Assembly: GCF_000737195.2 (NCBI RefSeq)
Contig: NZ_JALM01000010.1
Span: 62,001 to 126,000 of the forward strand
DNA: 64,000 nt
Source: Sciscionella sediminilitoris
GTDB lineage: Bacteria > Actinomycetota > Actinomycetes > Mycobacteriales > Pseudonocardiaceae
Reading direction: 5' to 3'
The notes under the pieces were generated by a model that had not been told where the DNA came from, did not search any database, and saw only the letters and a program-made list of their open reading frames with translations. Positions 47,532 through 55,952 of this stretch are shown here, piece by piece. The position numbers were made by a program, and so were the translations under genes. Numbering within the stretch: position 1 is the first letter of the stretch; each line of letters opens with the position of its first letter.

Positions 47532-48020
47532 GTGTCGACCACACGCCGCAGGGACACCCCACCGCCCAGGACCGGGAACAGCGAAACCGAGACGCTGCGC
47601 GGATTTCTCGACTATCTCCGGACCTCGATCGCCACGAAACTCGACGGCGCGCCCGAACCGCAGGTGCGCGAGGCGGCGGTCCCCTCCGGGACGAACCTGC
47701 TCGGCCTGCTCAACCACCTGACCTTCGTGGAGCGCGCGATCTTCCTCGGCGAGGAGGTCACCGACTGGCAGTCGACGTTCCGGGCCGCGCCGGGGGACGG
47801 TGTGGCCGAAGTCCTCGCCCGCTACCGGGAAGCGGTCGCCGAGGCGAACACGGTGCTCGACGGGTGCCCCGATCCCGGCGCGCCGGTACCCCGGCCCCGG
47901 ACCGCTCGCCCGGCCCCGAGCGTGCGCTGGGCGCTGGCGCACATGATCGAGGAGACCGGAAGGCACGCGGGGCACGCCGACATTCTCCGTGAGCTGATCG
48001 ACGGCCGGACCGGGCGCTGA
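47532..48020 (+). CDS. DinB/DUF664-family protein
   Basis: A 162-residue four-helix-bundle protein. The family pattern is visible: TNLLGLLNHLTFVERAIFLG near residue 55 (metal-ligand His) and RWALAHMIEETGRHAGHADI near 132 (two His in HxxxH spacing). Some members are mycothiol- or bacillithiol-dependent transferases. The GTG at 47532 has GGAGGAC upstream. It diverges from the XRE-cupin gene. Confidence 0.85.
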   Translation: MSTTRRRDTPPPRTGNSETETLRGFLDYLRTSIATKLDGAPEPQVREAAVPSGTNLLGLLNHLTFVERAIFLGEEVTDWQSTFRAAPGDGVAEVLARYREAVAEANTVLDGCPDPGAPVPRPRTARPAPSVRWALAHMIEETGRHAGHADILRELIDGRTGR

Positions 48021-48032
48021 ACCCGGATCGTC

Positions 48033-48061
48033 TTGACGGGATGCCGCGCACCCGATTATGT
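48033..48061 (+). promoter_or_regulatory. Sigma-A-type promoter of the pca operon
   Basis: TTGACG (48033-48038), 17 bp, TTATGT (48056-48061). The predicted start of transcription near 48068 falls inside the inverted repeat that follows. Confidence 0.6.
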
Positions 48062-48093
48062 TCGCATACAGCACATGTGTTCACTATGCGAAC
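48060..48093. promoter_or_regulatory. PcaR-type operator of the pca operon
   Basis: GTTCGCATA and TATGCGAAC are perfect 9-bp inverted arms separated by 16 bp. The TTCG/CGAA cores are typical of IclR-family (PcaR, PcaU) sites. The site overlaps the promoter's -10 element and the mRNA start. It ends 12 bases before the PcaI start codon. Confidence 0.7.
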
Positions 48094-48105
48094 GGAGGCG
48101 GGCGG

Positions 48106-48921
48106 ATGGCGAGGCTGCTTCGGCTCGACGAGGCGATCGCGGAGCTCGTGGGCGATGGGGACGTCGTCGCACTCGAGGGGTTCACGCACCTGATCCCGGT
48201 CGCCGCGGGGCACGAGATCATCCGGGCCCGCAAGCGCGATCTCACCCTGTGCCGGATGACCCCGGACATCGTCTACGACCAGCTCATCGGCGCCGGTTGC
48301 GCGCGCAAGCTGGTGTTCTCCTGGGGCGGCAATCCGGGAGTCGGCTCGCTGCACCGGTTCCGGGACGCGGTCCAGCACGACTGGCCGGTGCCACTGGAGA
48401 TCGAGGAACACAGCCACGCGGGAATGGCCAACCGCTATGTGGCGGGCGCCTCCGGACTGCCGTTCGCCGTGCTGCGCGGTTATCTGGGCACCGACCTGCC
48501 CGCGCAGACCTCGAACATCAGGACGATCGAGTGCCCGTTCACCGGTGAGCGGCTGGCCGCGGTGCCCGCGCTGAACCCGGATGTGGGAATCGTGCACGCC
48601 CAGCGCGCCGACCGGGCGGGCAATGTGCAGCTGTGGGGTATCACCGGGGTGCAGAAGGAAACCGTGCTCGCCTCGGCCCGATCCCTGGTCACCGTGGAGG
48701 AGATCGTGGACGAGCTCGAACCGGTGCCCGGGGCGATCGTGCTGCCCGGCTGGGCGGTCACCGCGGTCGCGCAGGTTCCCGGCGGTTCGCATCCTTCCTA
48801 CGCGCAGGGGTATTCGGAGCGGGACAACACCGCGTATCAGCAGTGGGACCCGATCGGCCGGGACCGGGAGCGGTTCACCGAATGGCTGCGCACCAGCGTG
48901 TTCGAGGAGGCAGGCGCATGA
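48106..48921 (+). CDS. pcaI: 3-oxoadipate CoA-transferase subunit A
   Basis: A 271-residue CoA-transferase alpha subunit (LLRLDEAIAELVGDGDVVAL, then EGFTHLIPVAAGHE). With subunit B it moves CoA from succinyl-CoA to beta-ketoadipate in the last stages of aromatic catabolism. The ATG at 48106 has GGAGG upstream. The stop overlaps the subunit B ATG. The thiolase and IclR neighbours support the pca assignment over other acid CoA-transferases. Confidence 0.85.
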   Translation: MARLLRLDEAIAELVGDGDVVALEGFTHLIPVAAGHEIIRARKRDLTLCRMTPDIVYDQLIGAGCARKLVFSWGGNPGVGSLHRFRDAVQHDWPVPLEIEEHSHAGMANRYVAGASGLPFAVLRGYLGTDLPAQTSNIRTIECPFTGERLAAVPALNPDVGIVHAQRADRAGNVQLWGITGVQKETVLASARSLVTVEEIVDELEPVPGAIVLPGWAVTAVAQVPGGSHPSYAQGYSERDNTAYQQWDPIGRDRERFTEWLRTSVFEEAGA

Positions 48922-49664
48922 CTTACACGAGCGACGAGATGATGACCGTCGCCGCCGCCCGCGCGCTGCGCGATGGGAGCGCCTGCTTCGTCGGGATCGG
49001 ACAACCCAGTGCCGCGGCCAATCTGGCCCGCCGCACCCACGCGCCGGATCTCGTGCTCATCTACGAATCCGGCACCCTCGGCGCGAAACCGGATCGGCTT
49101 CCACTGTCCATCGGGGACGGAATCCTCGCCGAGACCGCGGACGCCGTGGTCTCGGTCCCGGAGATCTTCAACTACTGGCTGCAGCCCGGCCGCATCGACG
49201 TGGGCTTCCTCGGCGGGGCGCAGATCGACCGGTTCGGCAACATCAACACCACGGTGATCGGGGACTACGCGGAGCCGAAGGTGCGGCTGCCCGGTGCGGG
49301 CGGGGCACCGGAGATCGCCACCTCCTGCCGCGAGGTGTTCGTGGTGATGCGGCACAGTCCGCGGGCCTTCGTCGCCGAGGTCGATTTCGTGACCTCGCTC
49401 GGCTACGGCCGCGACGGAAAACAGCGGGATGCCTTGCGCCCCTTGGGAAAGGGACCGACCAGGGTGATGACCGACCTCGGCGTGCTCGAACCCGATCCGG
49501 ACACCCGCGAGCTCACCCTGACCGCGCTCAACCCAGGGGTCGAGGTCGAGCAGGTGCGCGCGGCGACCGGCTGGGAACTGCGGCTCGCCGAGGAGATCAC
49601 CGTGCAGGACCCGCCCACCGAGACCGAACTGAGCACCCTGCGGGCACTGAAGGAGGCGTCATGA
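48918..49664 (+). CDS. pcaJ: 3-oxoadipate CoA-transferase subunit B
   Basis: A 248-residue CoA-transferase beta subunit. The likely catalytic glutamate is in IYESGTLGAKP near residue 51, and VDVGFLGGAQIDRFG-like sequence (DVGFLGGAQIDRFGNINTTV) follows near 105. The ATG overlaps the stop of subunit A (ATGA), and its stop overlaps the thiolase ATG (ATGA), so all three are coupled. Confidence 0.86.
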   Translation: MTYTSDEMMTVAAARALRDGSACFVGIGQPSAAANLARRTHAPDLVLIYESGTLGAKPDRLPLSIGDGILAETADAVVSVPEIFNYWLQPGRIDVGFLGGAQIDRFGNINTTVIGDYAEPKVRLPGAGGAPEIATSCREVFVVMRHSPRAFVAEVDFVTSLGYGRDGKQRDALRPLGKGPTRVMTDLGVLEPDPDTRELTLTALNPGVEVEQVRAATGWELRLAEEITVQDPPTETELSTLRALKEAS

Positions 49665-50842
49665 CCGAGGTGTTCGTGCTGGACGCGGTGCGCACCCCGT
49701 TCGGCCGCTACGGCAAGGGACTCGCCGAGGTGCGCCCGGACGATCTGGCCGCGCACGTGGTCCGCGCCATCGTGGATCGCCGTACCGGGCTCGATCCCGC
49801 GGCGATCGAGGATGTGTACTTCGGCGATGCCAACGGCGCCGGGGAGGACAACCGCAATGTGGCGCGGATGGCGGTGCTGCTCGCCGGGCTCCCGACCTCA
49901 ATCCCCGGTGCCACGGTGAACCGGCTGTGCGGTTCCGGGCTGGAGGCGGCGATCGCCGCGAGCCGGGCGGTGCGCTCTGGGGACGCCGAGCTGCTGCTGG
50001 CCGGTGGGGTCGAGTCGATGAGCCGCGCCCCGTGGGTGCTGCCCAAACCCGAGAACGGGTACCCGCGCGGGCACGAGACCCTGCACTCCACCACGCTCGG
50101 CTGGCGCATGGTCAACCCGGCCATGCCCGGACAGTGGACCGTGGCACTCGGTGAGGGCGCGGAAATCCTCGCCGACCGCTACGGCATCACCCGCGAACAG
50201 CAGGACGCCTTCGCCGCGCGCAGCCACGCACGCGCGGCCGCGGCGAGCGAGGCCGGTGAGTTCGACGCCGAACTGGTCCCCGTTCCCGGTACCGAACTGA
50301 GCCACGACGAGGGAATCCGCGCCGATTCCACCGCGGAGAAGCTCGCCGGGCTCAAACCCGTGTTCCGTGCCGGGGGCACCGTCACCGCGGGCAACGCCTC
50401 CCCGCTCAACGACGGCGCGGCCGCCCTGCTGATCGCCGGGGAACGCACCGCGGCCGAACTCGGCACCGAACCCTTGGCCCGCGTGGTGTCCTGCGCGTCC
50501 TCCGGGGTGGATCCGCACCTGTTCGGGATCGGCCCGGTCGAGGCCGCCCGCACCGCGCTGCGCCGCGCCGGAATCGGCTGGGCGGACCTGTCCGCGGTGG
50601 AACTCAACGAGGCCTTCGCCGCACAGTCGCTCGCCTGCCTCGCGGAATGGCCGGAACTGGATCCCGAGATCGTCAACCCCGCCGGGGGCGCGATCGCCAT
50701 CGGGCACCCGCTCGGCGCCTCCGGAGCCCGTATCCTCGGCACCCTCGCGCACCGGCTGCACCGCGCGGGCGGTGGCTGGGGCCTTGCCGCCATCTGCATC
50801 GGTGTCGGCCAGGGCCTCGCGGTGGTGCTCAGGACGGACTGA
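49661..50842 (+). CDS. pcaF: Beta-ketoadipyl-CoA thiolase
   Basis: A 393-residue thiolase. The nucleophilic Cys90 lies in VNRLCGSGLEA, the His in AIAIGHPLGASGAR near 349, and the second Cys in AAICIGVGQG near 380. It cleaves beta-ketoadipyl-CoA to succinyl-CoA and acetyl-CoA. Position after the CoA-transferase subunits supports this role over acetyl-CoA acetyltransferase. Confidence 0.88.
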   Translation: MTEVFVLDAVRTPFGRYGKGLAEVRPDDLAAHVVRAIVDRRTGLDPAAIEDVYFGDANGAGEDNRNVARMAVLLAGLPTSIPGATVNRLCGSGLEAAIAASRAVRSGDAELLLAGGVESMSRAPWVLPKPENGYPRGHETLHSTTLGWRMVNPAMPGQWTVALGEGAEILADRYGITREQQDAFAARSHARAAAASEAGEFDAELVPVPGTELSHDEGIRADSTAEKLAGLKPVFRAGGTVTAGNASPLNDGAAALLIAGERTAAELGTEPLARVVSCASSGVDPHLFGIGPVEAARTALRRAGIGWADLSAVELNEAFAAQSLACLAEWPELDPEIVNPAGGAIAIGHPLGASGARILGTLAHRLHRAGGGWGLAAICIGVGQGLAVVLRTD

Positions 50843-50879
50843 ACCGCCGCCTAGGATGCCGGTCATGGACACCACGAGC

Positions 50880-51009
50880 GCGTCTGGGAGCTCTCGTCCG
50901 TCGCGAGCGGGACTGTGCCCCTGCGGGACGCCCGCGTCCGAGGCAGTGGATGAGCCGCAAGGCGGAGGATCGAGCCACAGCGGGGTTCCGCGGTGATTGA
51001 CGACAACGC
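50880..51009 (+). repeat. Dispersed structured repeat, copy B (upstream of IclR gene)
   Basis: Matches copy A (21392-21521, opposite strand) in three blocks with a compensating indel on each side: copy B lacks about 13 bases after GCGAGCGGG but has GATGAGCCGCAAG inserted before CGGAGGAT. The final block GCGGTGATTGACGACAACGC is identical in both and here contains the IclR GTG start codon. Confidence 0.7.
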
Positions 51010-51847
51010 CGCGGATCGCCGCGCTGGCACGCGGCGGCACGCCGCCGACGTCGCAGCGAAGCAGGACACGGAACTCCCGGATGTGCTCGCCAGTGCCGGC
51101 TATGTGCAGTCGCTCGCGCGCGGGCTCTCGGTGATCACCGCGTTCGGCGCCGAGCACCCGGAGATGACCCTCGCCGAGGTGGCCCGTGCGACCGGACTGT
51201 CCAGGGCCGCCGCGCGGCGGGTGCTGCACACCCTGGTGCAGCTCGGCTACGTGAGTACCGAGGGGAAAACCTTCGCGCTCACCCCGCGGGTGCTGGAGCT
51301 CGGATTCTCCTACCTGTCCAGTATCGAACTCCCCGAGCTCGCCCAGCCGCATCTGGAACGGCTCGCCGCGCAGGTGCACGAGTCCGCCTCCGTCTCGGTG
51401 CTCGACGGGGAGGAGATCGTCTACGTGGCCCGGGTGCCGACCAGCCGGATCATGACCGTCTCCATCAGCATCGGCACCCGGTTCCCCGCATACGCCACCT
51501 CCATGGGACACGTGCTGCTCGCCGGGCTCACCGCTCCGGAACGCGAGGACTACCTGCGGCGGCTGCACCCGGAACCACTGGGCCCGGGCACTGTGGCCTC
51601 CGCCGGAGAGTTGCGCGCCGAACTGGACACCGTGGCCGGACAGGGCTGGGCCATCGTGGACCAGGAGCTGGAGGCCGGGCTGCGCTCGATCGCCGCGCCG
51701 ATCCGGGACCGCGAGGGCCGCACCGTGGCCGCGGTGAACATCTCCACCCACGCCAGCCGGGTCACCGTGGAACACCTGCGCCGCGAGCTGCTCCCCCGGC
51801 TGCTGGACACGGCCCGCGCGATCGAGGCGGATCTGCGTCACCACTGA
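50993..51847 (+). CDS. pcaR: IclR-family regulator, PcaR-like
   Basis: A 284-residue regulator. The N-terminal winged helix reads VQSLARGLSVITAFGAEHPE, then MTLAEVARATGLSRAAARRV, a form typical of PcaR/PobR/CatR activators. The effector domain includes YATSMGHVLLAGL and AAPIRDREGRTVAAVNIST. It probably responds to beta-ketoadipate and acts at 48060-48093. The GTG at 50993 lies inside the 130-bp repeat; a later start is possible because the first 30 residues are variable. Confidence 0.86.
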   Translation: MIDDNAADRRAGTRRHAADVAAKQDTELPDVLASAGYVQSLARGLSVITAFGAEHPEMTLAEVARATGLSRAAARRVLHTLVQLGYVSTEGKTFALTPRVLELGFSYLSSIELPELAQPHLERLAAQVHESASVSVLDGEEIVYVARVPTSRIMTVSISIGTRFPAYATSMGHVLLAGLTAPEREDYLRRLHPEPLGPGTVASAGELRAELDTVAGQGWAIVDQELEAGLRSIAAPIRDREGRTVAAVNISTHASRVTVEHLRRELLPRLLDTARAIEADLRHH

Positions 51848-51899
51848 GACGCCACCAAGGTGCGGGTGTCCCCCTGGGCCACCCGCACCTTCCGGCTCC

Positions 51900-52274
51900 C
51901 TAGGAAACGTCCTCACATGGCTTGCCGTCGCTGACCGGGCCGCCGGAGGTCGTGTTCCAGAACTCCACGCAGACCTGGCCCGCTCCGTAGGAGTACTGGA
52001 TGGCGGTCCCGTTCGCCGCACCGAGCGGCCACTGCTTCTCCGGGCTCACGAAGTTCAGGTTCGGCCCGACGATGGTGAAATACCCCTTGACGGTGCCACC
52101 ACCGACGGCGTTGTCGATATAGCCGAACACCTGATAGCCGCCCGCCCCGCCCTTGACGTTGATGCAGGCCCCGTGGTTGCAGCCTTCCGCATCGGCGCTG
52201 GCGACCCCGACCCCGCCGGCCAGCGAGAGGGCCGCGGCCATGGACAGCACCGTGACGGTCTTCTTAGCACGCAT
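51900..52274 (-). CDS. Small secreted protein
   Basis: A 124-residue protein with a signal peptide (VTVLSMAAALSLAGGVGVAS, then ADA). The mature part has four cysteines (GCNHGACINV, QVCVEF, KPCEDVS) that could form two disulfides, and Gly/Asn/Tyr-rich strand-like sequence. No known domain. It follows another small secreted protein by 15 bases in the same direction. Confidence 0.75.
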   Translation of the reverse strand: MRAKKTVTVLSMAAALSLAGGVGVASADAEGCNHGACINVKGGAGGYQVFGYIDNAVGGGTVKGYFTIVGPNLNFVSPEKQWPLGAANGTAIQYSYGAGQVCVEFWNTTSGGPVSDGKPCEDVS

Positions 52275-52289
52275 GATCGATCTCCCGGC

Positions 52290-52619
52290 TTATTTGATGT
52301 ACAGGAAGGAATAGATGAGGTTGTCGTTGTGCAGCTGGGCCAGGCAGACCCAGTCCGCCCATTGCCCTTCCGCTTTCCCCTGTTCCCCGGTTTTCTCGCA
52401 GGACGTGATGACCGGCGATCCCTGTGGCCCGTTCCAGCACGACCCTCCCCAGTGGAAGCCGGGCTCCGGGGATGGGGGAACGGGATTGCAGTTCAGCGCC
52501 GCCGCCCTCGGCTCGGCCGTGGGCACCGCACGGGACTCCGCGCCCTGTGCGTGCGCCGCCCCGGCGGTCAGTCCGGCGATCAGCAACGCCGCGGCGCCGC
52601 CGAACAATGTCTTCCTCAT
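52290..52619 (-). CDS. Small secreted Cys/Trp-rich protein
   Basis: A 109-residue protein with signal peptide LFGGAAALLIAGLTAGAAHA. The mature part has several Trp and four Cys (LNCNPVPP, GSCWNGP, TSCEKTG, VCLAQL). No known domain. The ATG at 52619 has GGAGG upstream; longer reading upstream has no signal peptide. A perfect 16-bp palindrome lies 23 bases before the start. Probably cotranscribed with the downstream secreted gene. Confidence 0.75.
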   Translation of the reverse strand: MRKTLFGGAAALLIAGLTAGAAHAQGAESRAVPTAEPRAAALNCNPVPPSPEPGFHWGGSCWNGPQGSPVITSCEKTGEQGKAEGQWADWVCLAQLHNDNLIYSFLYIK

Positions 52620-52642
52620 GTCTGTGCTGTACCTCCGCTTTC

Positions 52643-52658
52643 CTGTCCGATCGGACAG
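52643..52658. promoter_or_regulatory. 16-bp perfect palindrome before small secreted genes
   Basis: CTGTCCGATCGGACAG is fully self-complementary and lies 24-39 bases upstream of the small secreted gene start, where it could overlap a promoter. It resembles a TetR-type operator, but no regulator gene is adjacent. Confidence 0.6.
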
Positions 52659-52721
52659 ACGGAAGTCAACGGGGTCCCGAGGCCGGGAACAAGACATTTC
52701 GATGATCACCGAAGTACGGCT

Positions 52722-54083
52722 CTACCTGGACGCGGGAGCCCCGGACGTCGAGGAAAGCGAACGGTCACCGGTGACCGCGACGCGTGGCCCCGCCGATTCG
52801 CGGATGAACCGGGCCACCGTCACCAGCGTGATCACCGCGGCGAACATGATGTAGTACGCCGGGGCGAGGCGGTATCCGGTCAGCGAGATGAGCCAGGTCG
52901 CGATGTAGGGCGCGGTACCACCGAACAGCGAGACCGCGATGTTGTACGGGATGGCGATCGCCCCGGATCGGATGCGCGGCGGGAACAGTTCGGCCATGGT
53001 CGCGCTGACCGCACCGTCATAGGCGGCCATCAGCAGCCCGAGCACCACCATGCCGAGCACCGCGAGCACCGTGCTGCCCAGGGACATCAACAACAGCGCG
53101 GGCCAGGTCAGCAGGACGAACCCGGCGGTACCCGCGAGCAGCAGCGGTTTGCGCCCGATGCGATCGGAGAGCGCGCCCGCCGCGGGCACGGCGACGGCGA
53201 CGACGGTGAGGCACACCGTGGCCGCGATGAACGACTGGATCTTGGTGAAGTGCAGCGTGGTCTGCAGATAGCTCGGCATGAACGTCTGCAGGGTCCAGTG
53301 CGCGACCCCCTTGATCACGATCAGCCCGGCGAGCGCGAGCATGGCGCGAGCTCCGGTGCGCAGGGTCTCGCGCATCGGTGATTCGGTGACCTCACCGGCA
53401 TTTTCCAGCGCCCGGAATTCCGGGGTGTCCTGGAGTTTGAGCCGCAGGTACAGCCCGGAGAGCCCCAGTGGCAGCGCGAGCAGGAACGGCAGCCGCCAGC
53501 CCCAGTCGGTCATGCTCGCGTCTCCGAGTGTCGCGGTGAGCAACAGGGCGAGCCCCGAACCGACCACGAACGCGGCGAAGCCGAAGGTGTCGCCGAAACT
53601 GGAGTAGAACCCGCGGCGCTTTCTCGGTGCGTACTCGAAAAGCAGGGTGACCACGCTGGAGGTCTCCCCGCCCGCACCGAATCCCTGCACCAGCCGGGCG
53701 AGCACCAGCAGCAGCGGGGCGAAGGCTCCCGCGGCGGCATAGGTCGGCAGCACTCCGATCGCGAAGGTGGAAAGCGAGGTGGTGAGCACTACGATCGCGA
53801 GCACCTTCTGCCGTCCGATCCGGTCGGCGAGCGGCCCGAAGAACAATCCGCCGAGCGGGCGGATCACGAACCCCGCGGCGAACACCGCGAACGTGGAGAG
53901 CAGCGCCGCGGTGGGGTCCCCGGAGGCGAAGAAGTTCGCCGCGATGACGGTGGACAGGGTTCCGTAGATACCCATGTCGAACCACTCGACGAAATGGCCG
54001 ATACCCGCGGCGATGAGGACCTTGGAGCCGGGGGTGGCCTTGGCGGGCGCACCGGTTCCCGGCGCGGTTTCCGGTTCTGACAT
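52722..54083 (-). CDS. MHS-family MFS transporter (sugar-acid/organic-acid uptake)
   Basis: A 453-residue 12-helix transporter. MHS signatures are visible: FVEWFDMGIYGTLSTVIAAN near residue 32, GPLADRIGRQKVL near 82, RLVQGFGAGGETSSV near 130 and LSDRIGRKPLLLAG near 285. The family imports organic acids, proline/betaine or shikimate by proton symport. The gene is downstream of the uronate-dehydrogenase-like gene in the IclR operon, so a sugar acid is the likely substrate. Confidence 0.88.
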   Translation of the reverse strand: MSEPETAPGTGAPAKATPGSKVLIAAGIGHFVEWFDMGIYGTLSTVIAANFFASGDPTAALLSTFAVFAAGFVIRPLGGLFFGPLADRIGRQKVLAIVVLTTSLSTFAIGVLPTYAAAGAFAPLLLVLARLVQGFGAGGETSSVVTLLFEYAPRKRRGFYSSFGDTFGFAAFVVGSGLALLLTATLGDASMTDWGWRLPFLLALPLGLSGLYLRLKLQDTPEFRALENAGEVTESPMRETLRTGARAMLALAGLIVIKGVAHWTLQTFMPSYLQTTLHFTKIQSFIAATVCLTVVAVAVPAAGALSDRIGRKPLLLAGTAGFVLLTWPALLLMSLGSTVLAVLGMVVLGLLMAAYDGAVSATMAELFPPRIRSGAIAIPYNIAVSLFGGTAPYIATWLISLTGYRLAPAYYIMFAAVITLVTVARFIRESAGPRVAVTGDRSLSSTSGAPASR

Positions 54084-54119
54084 GACGACCTCGTTGTCGA
54101 TCGTGGGTGGCGAGGCGGC

Positions 54120-55064
54120 TCAGCGGGCGCGGCGCGCGGCGGCGGCCTCGGCGATCATCTGCTCGATCGGGAATTCCACGGTGAACCCGAGAAGTTCGCG
54201 GGCCCGCTCGTTCGACGTGGTGTAGTGCACGGCGGGGCCCGGCAGCGTAACGTCCACATAGGACAGTCCACTGTGGCGTGCCAGTTCGGGGACGAGATGG
54301 TCGAAGCCCACGGAGTCATCGGCCCCGATCCCGATCACCTCGCCGTCGAGTCCCGGGGATTCCGCGGCGGCGAGCACTCCGGAGGCGAGATCCCGGGTGT
54401 CCAGGATGCCCATCCGGAAAGCGGTGCCGTCCGCGCCACGGGAGAGCACCAGTTTGGTGCTGCCGTCCTCGTGCGGTTCGAGCGCCGCGACCGCACCGGT
54501 ATTGCCGAATCCGCGCTGCTGCTCGATCTTCTGCCGGAGGAAGAACCGGGGACCGGAGAAGAAACCGCGCTCGTCGAGCAGTTCGGCCGCGTCCTGGAAG
54601 TGCGAGAACCGCAGCACGACCGCCCGCAGTCCCCTGGCGCGCCGGTAGAACGCCACGGTGTCCTCGGCAAGACATTTGGTGAGCCCGTACACGCTGCGCG
54701 GCGCGCGCGGATGATCCTCGTCGAGCGGCTGGTACACCGGGCTGCCTTCCGGATAGACCTCGCCGGTGCTGGCGAGGACCAGCTTCGCCCCGGCACGCGC
54801 GGCCGCCTCGGCGACGTTCGCGGTGCCGAGCACGTTCGCCTCGAACAGTGCCGCCTCGTCCGCGCGGTTCCAGGACATCCGCGCGGCCAGGTGGATCACG
54901 ACCTCGGTGCCCGCGCAGGCGGCGATCAGTCCGTCCCGATCGGAGAGCGCGAGCCGCACCGGTGGCGCGATGTCGATGGGGACGACCTCGTGCCCGCGTT
55001 CGGCGAGCCGGTCGGTGAGGAGGCGGCCGAGGCGCCCGGCCGCGCCGGTGACGGCGATTTTCAT
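54120..55064 (-). CDS. NAD-dependent epimerase/dehydrogenase, uronate-dehydrogenase-like
   Basis: A 314-residue extended SDR. AVTGAAGRLGRLL at residues 3-15 binds NAD, and YGLTK near 123 supplies the catalytic Tyr-Lys. Uronate dehydrogenases oxidise galacturonate/glucuronate to the aldarolactone and share this opening and the VIHLAARMSW-like segment. The neighbourhood (enolase-superfamily, DHDPS-family, MHS transporter) supports a sugar-acid role. Its ATG overlaps the IclR stop (ATGA). Confidence 0.78.
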   Translation of the reverse strand: MKIAVTGAAGRLGRLLTDRLAERGHEVVPIDIAPPVRLALSDRDGLIAACAGTEVVIHLAARMSWNRADEAALFEANVLGTANVAEAAARAGAKLVLASTGEVYPEGSPVYQPLDEDHPRAPRSVYGLTKCLAEDTVAFYRRARGLRAVVLRFSHFQDAAELLDERGFFSGPRFFLRQKIEQQRGFGNTGAVAALEPHEDGSTKLVLSRGADGTAFRMGILDTRDLASGVLAAAESPGLDGEVIGIGADDSVGFDHLVPELARHSGLSYVDVTLPGPAVHYTTSNERARELLGFTVEFPIEQMIAEAAAARRAR

Positions 55065-55864
55065 CGATTCTCCTGTGCTGGGGTGTGGACCGGGCCGAGA
55101 TAGCCGAGACCGAGACTGACGGTGTCCGCCGCCTCGATGATCGTGCGGCCGAGCTCGGCCTCCCGTTCGTCGAGCGCGATCACCGAGAGCGCACCGGAAA
55201 GCGAGAGCGCGGCGACGACCTCCCCGGTGTGATCGCGAACCGGGGCGGCGATACAGGCCCTGCCGAGTGCGAGTTCCTCGATCTCGGTGGCGTACCCGCG
55301 CTCCGCGATCGAGGCCAGGTTCCCGGTGAGCGCGTCCAGGGTGCTCAGGGTGTGCCCGGTGAACGCGTGCAGTGGTTCCGTGCCGAGCAGTTCGGCCCGC
55401 TGCCCCTCGCTGGTGCCCAGCAACAGGCACTTGCCCATCGCGGTGGCGTGCACCGGATTACGTTGCCCCATCAGGGAAAACGACTTCTGCGCCAGCTGGC
55501 CCTCGACATTGAGCAGGTAGAACAGCTCGGCACCGCGGCGGACCGAGACATTCGCCCCGAGCCCCAGTTCCCAGGCGAGCCGCTGCGCGACCGGCCGGGA
55601 CTGGCGGTAGATCGGGTCGTTGTTCAGCGCGACCCCGGCCATCGTGAGCACCGCGGGGCCGAGTTCGTAGAGCTGGCTGACCGGGTCACGGCGCACGAGG
55701 TCGACGGATTCGAGCGTCGCGAGCAGTCGCGAAGTCGTGGAGACGCCGAGCCCCACCTGCGCGGCCACATCGGACACGCGCAGCGTCGGGCGCCCGAGCG
55801 TGAAGGCGCTGAGCACCCCCGCCGCCCGTTCGACGCTCTGATTGCCGCCAGTTTCGGAAACCAT
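55061..55864 (-). CDS. IclR-family regulator of the sugar-acid cluster
   Basis: A 267-residue IclR regulator. The winged helix is SVERAAGVLSAFTLGRPTLR, then VSDVAAQVGLGVSTTSRLLA; the effector domain includes NPVHATAMGKCLLLG and CIAAPVRDHTGEVVAALSLS. The ATG at 55864 is chosen because an upstream frame starts in the intergenic operator. It heads the minus operon (IclR, udh-like, MHS) and diverges from the dehydratase operon. Confidence 0.9.
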   Translation of the reverse strand: MVSETGGNQSVERAAGVLSAFTLGRPTLRVSDVAAQVGLGVSTTSRLLATLESVDLVRRDPVSQLYELGPAVLTMAGVALNNDPIYRQSRPVAQRLAWELGLGANVSVRRGAELFYLLNVEGQLAQKSFSLMGQRNPVHATAMGKCLLLGTSEGQRAELLGTEPLHAFTGHTLSTLDALTGNLASIAERGYATEIEELALGRACIAAPVRDHTGEVVAALSLSGALSVIALDEREAELGRTIIEAADTVSLGLGYLGPVHTPAQENR

Positions 55865-55882
55865 GACACGAATTATGACCTT

Positions 55883-55903
55883 CGCTTGCAAACTCTGCAA
55901 GCG
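55883..55903. promoter_or_regulatory. IclR operator in the divergent sugar-acid cluster
   Basis: CGCTTGCA-AACTC-TGCAAGCG is a perfect 8-bp inverted repeat between the two divergent operons, 19 bases from the IclR start. It is the clear candidate site for the adjacent regulator. Confidence 0.7.
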
Positions 55904-55952
55904 TCATGCAAATATTGGTGCAGAACGTCGATCTTCCGGAGAGGACCGCACC

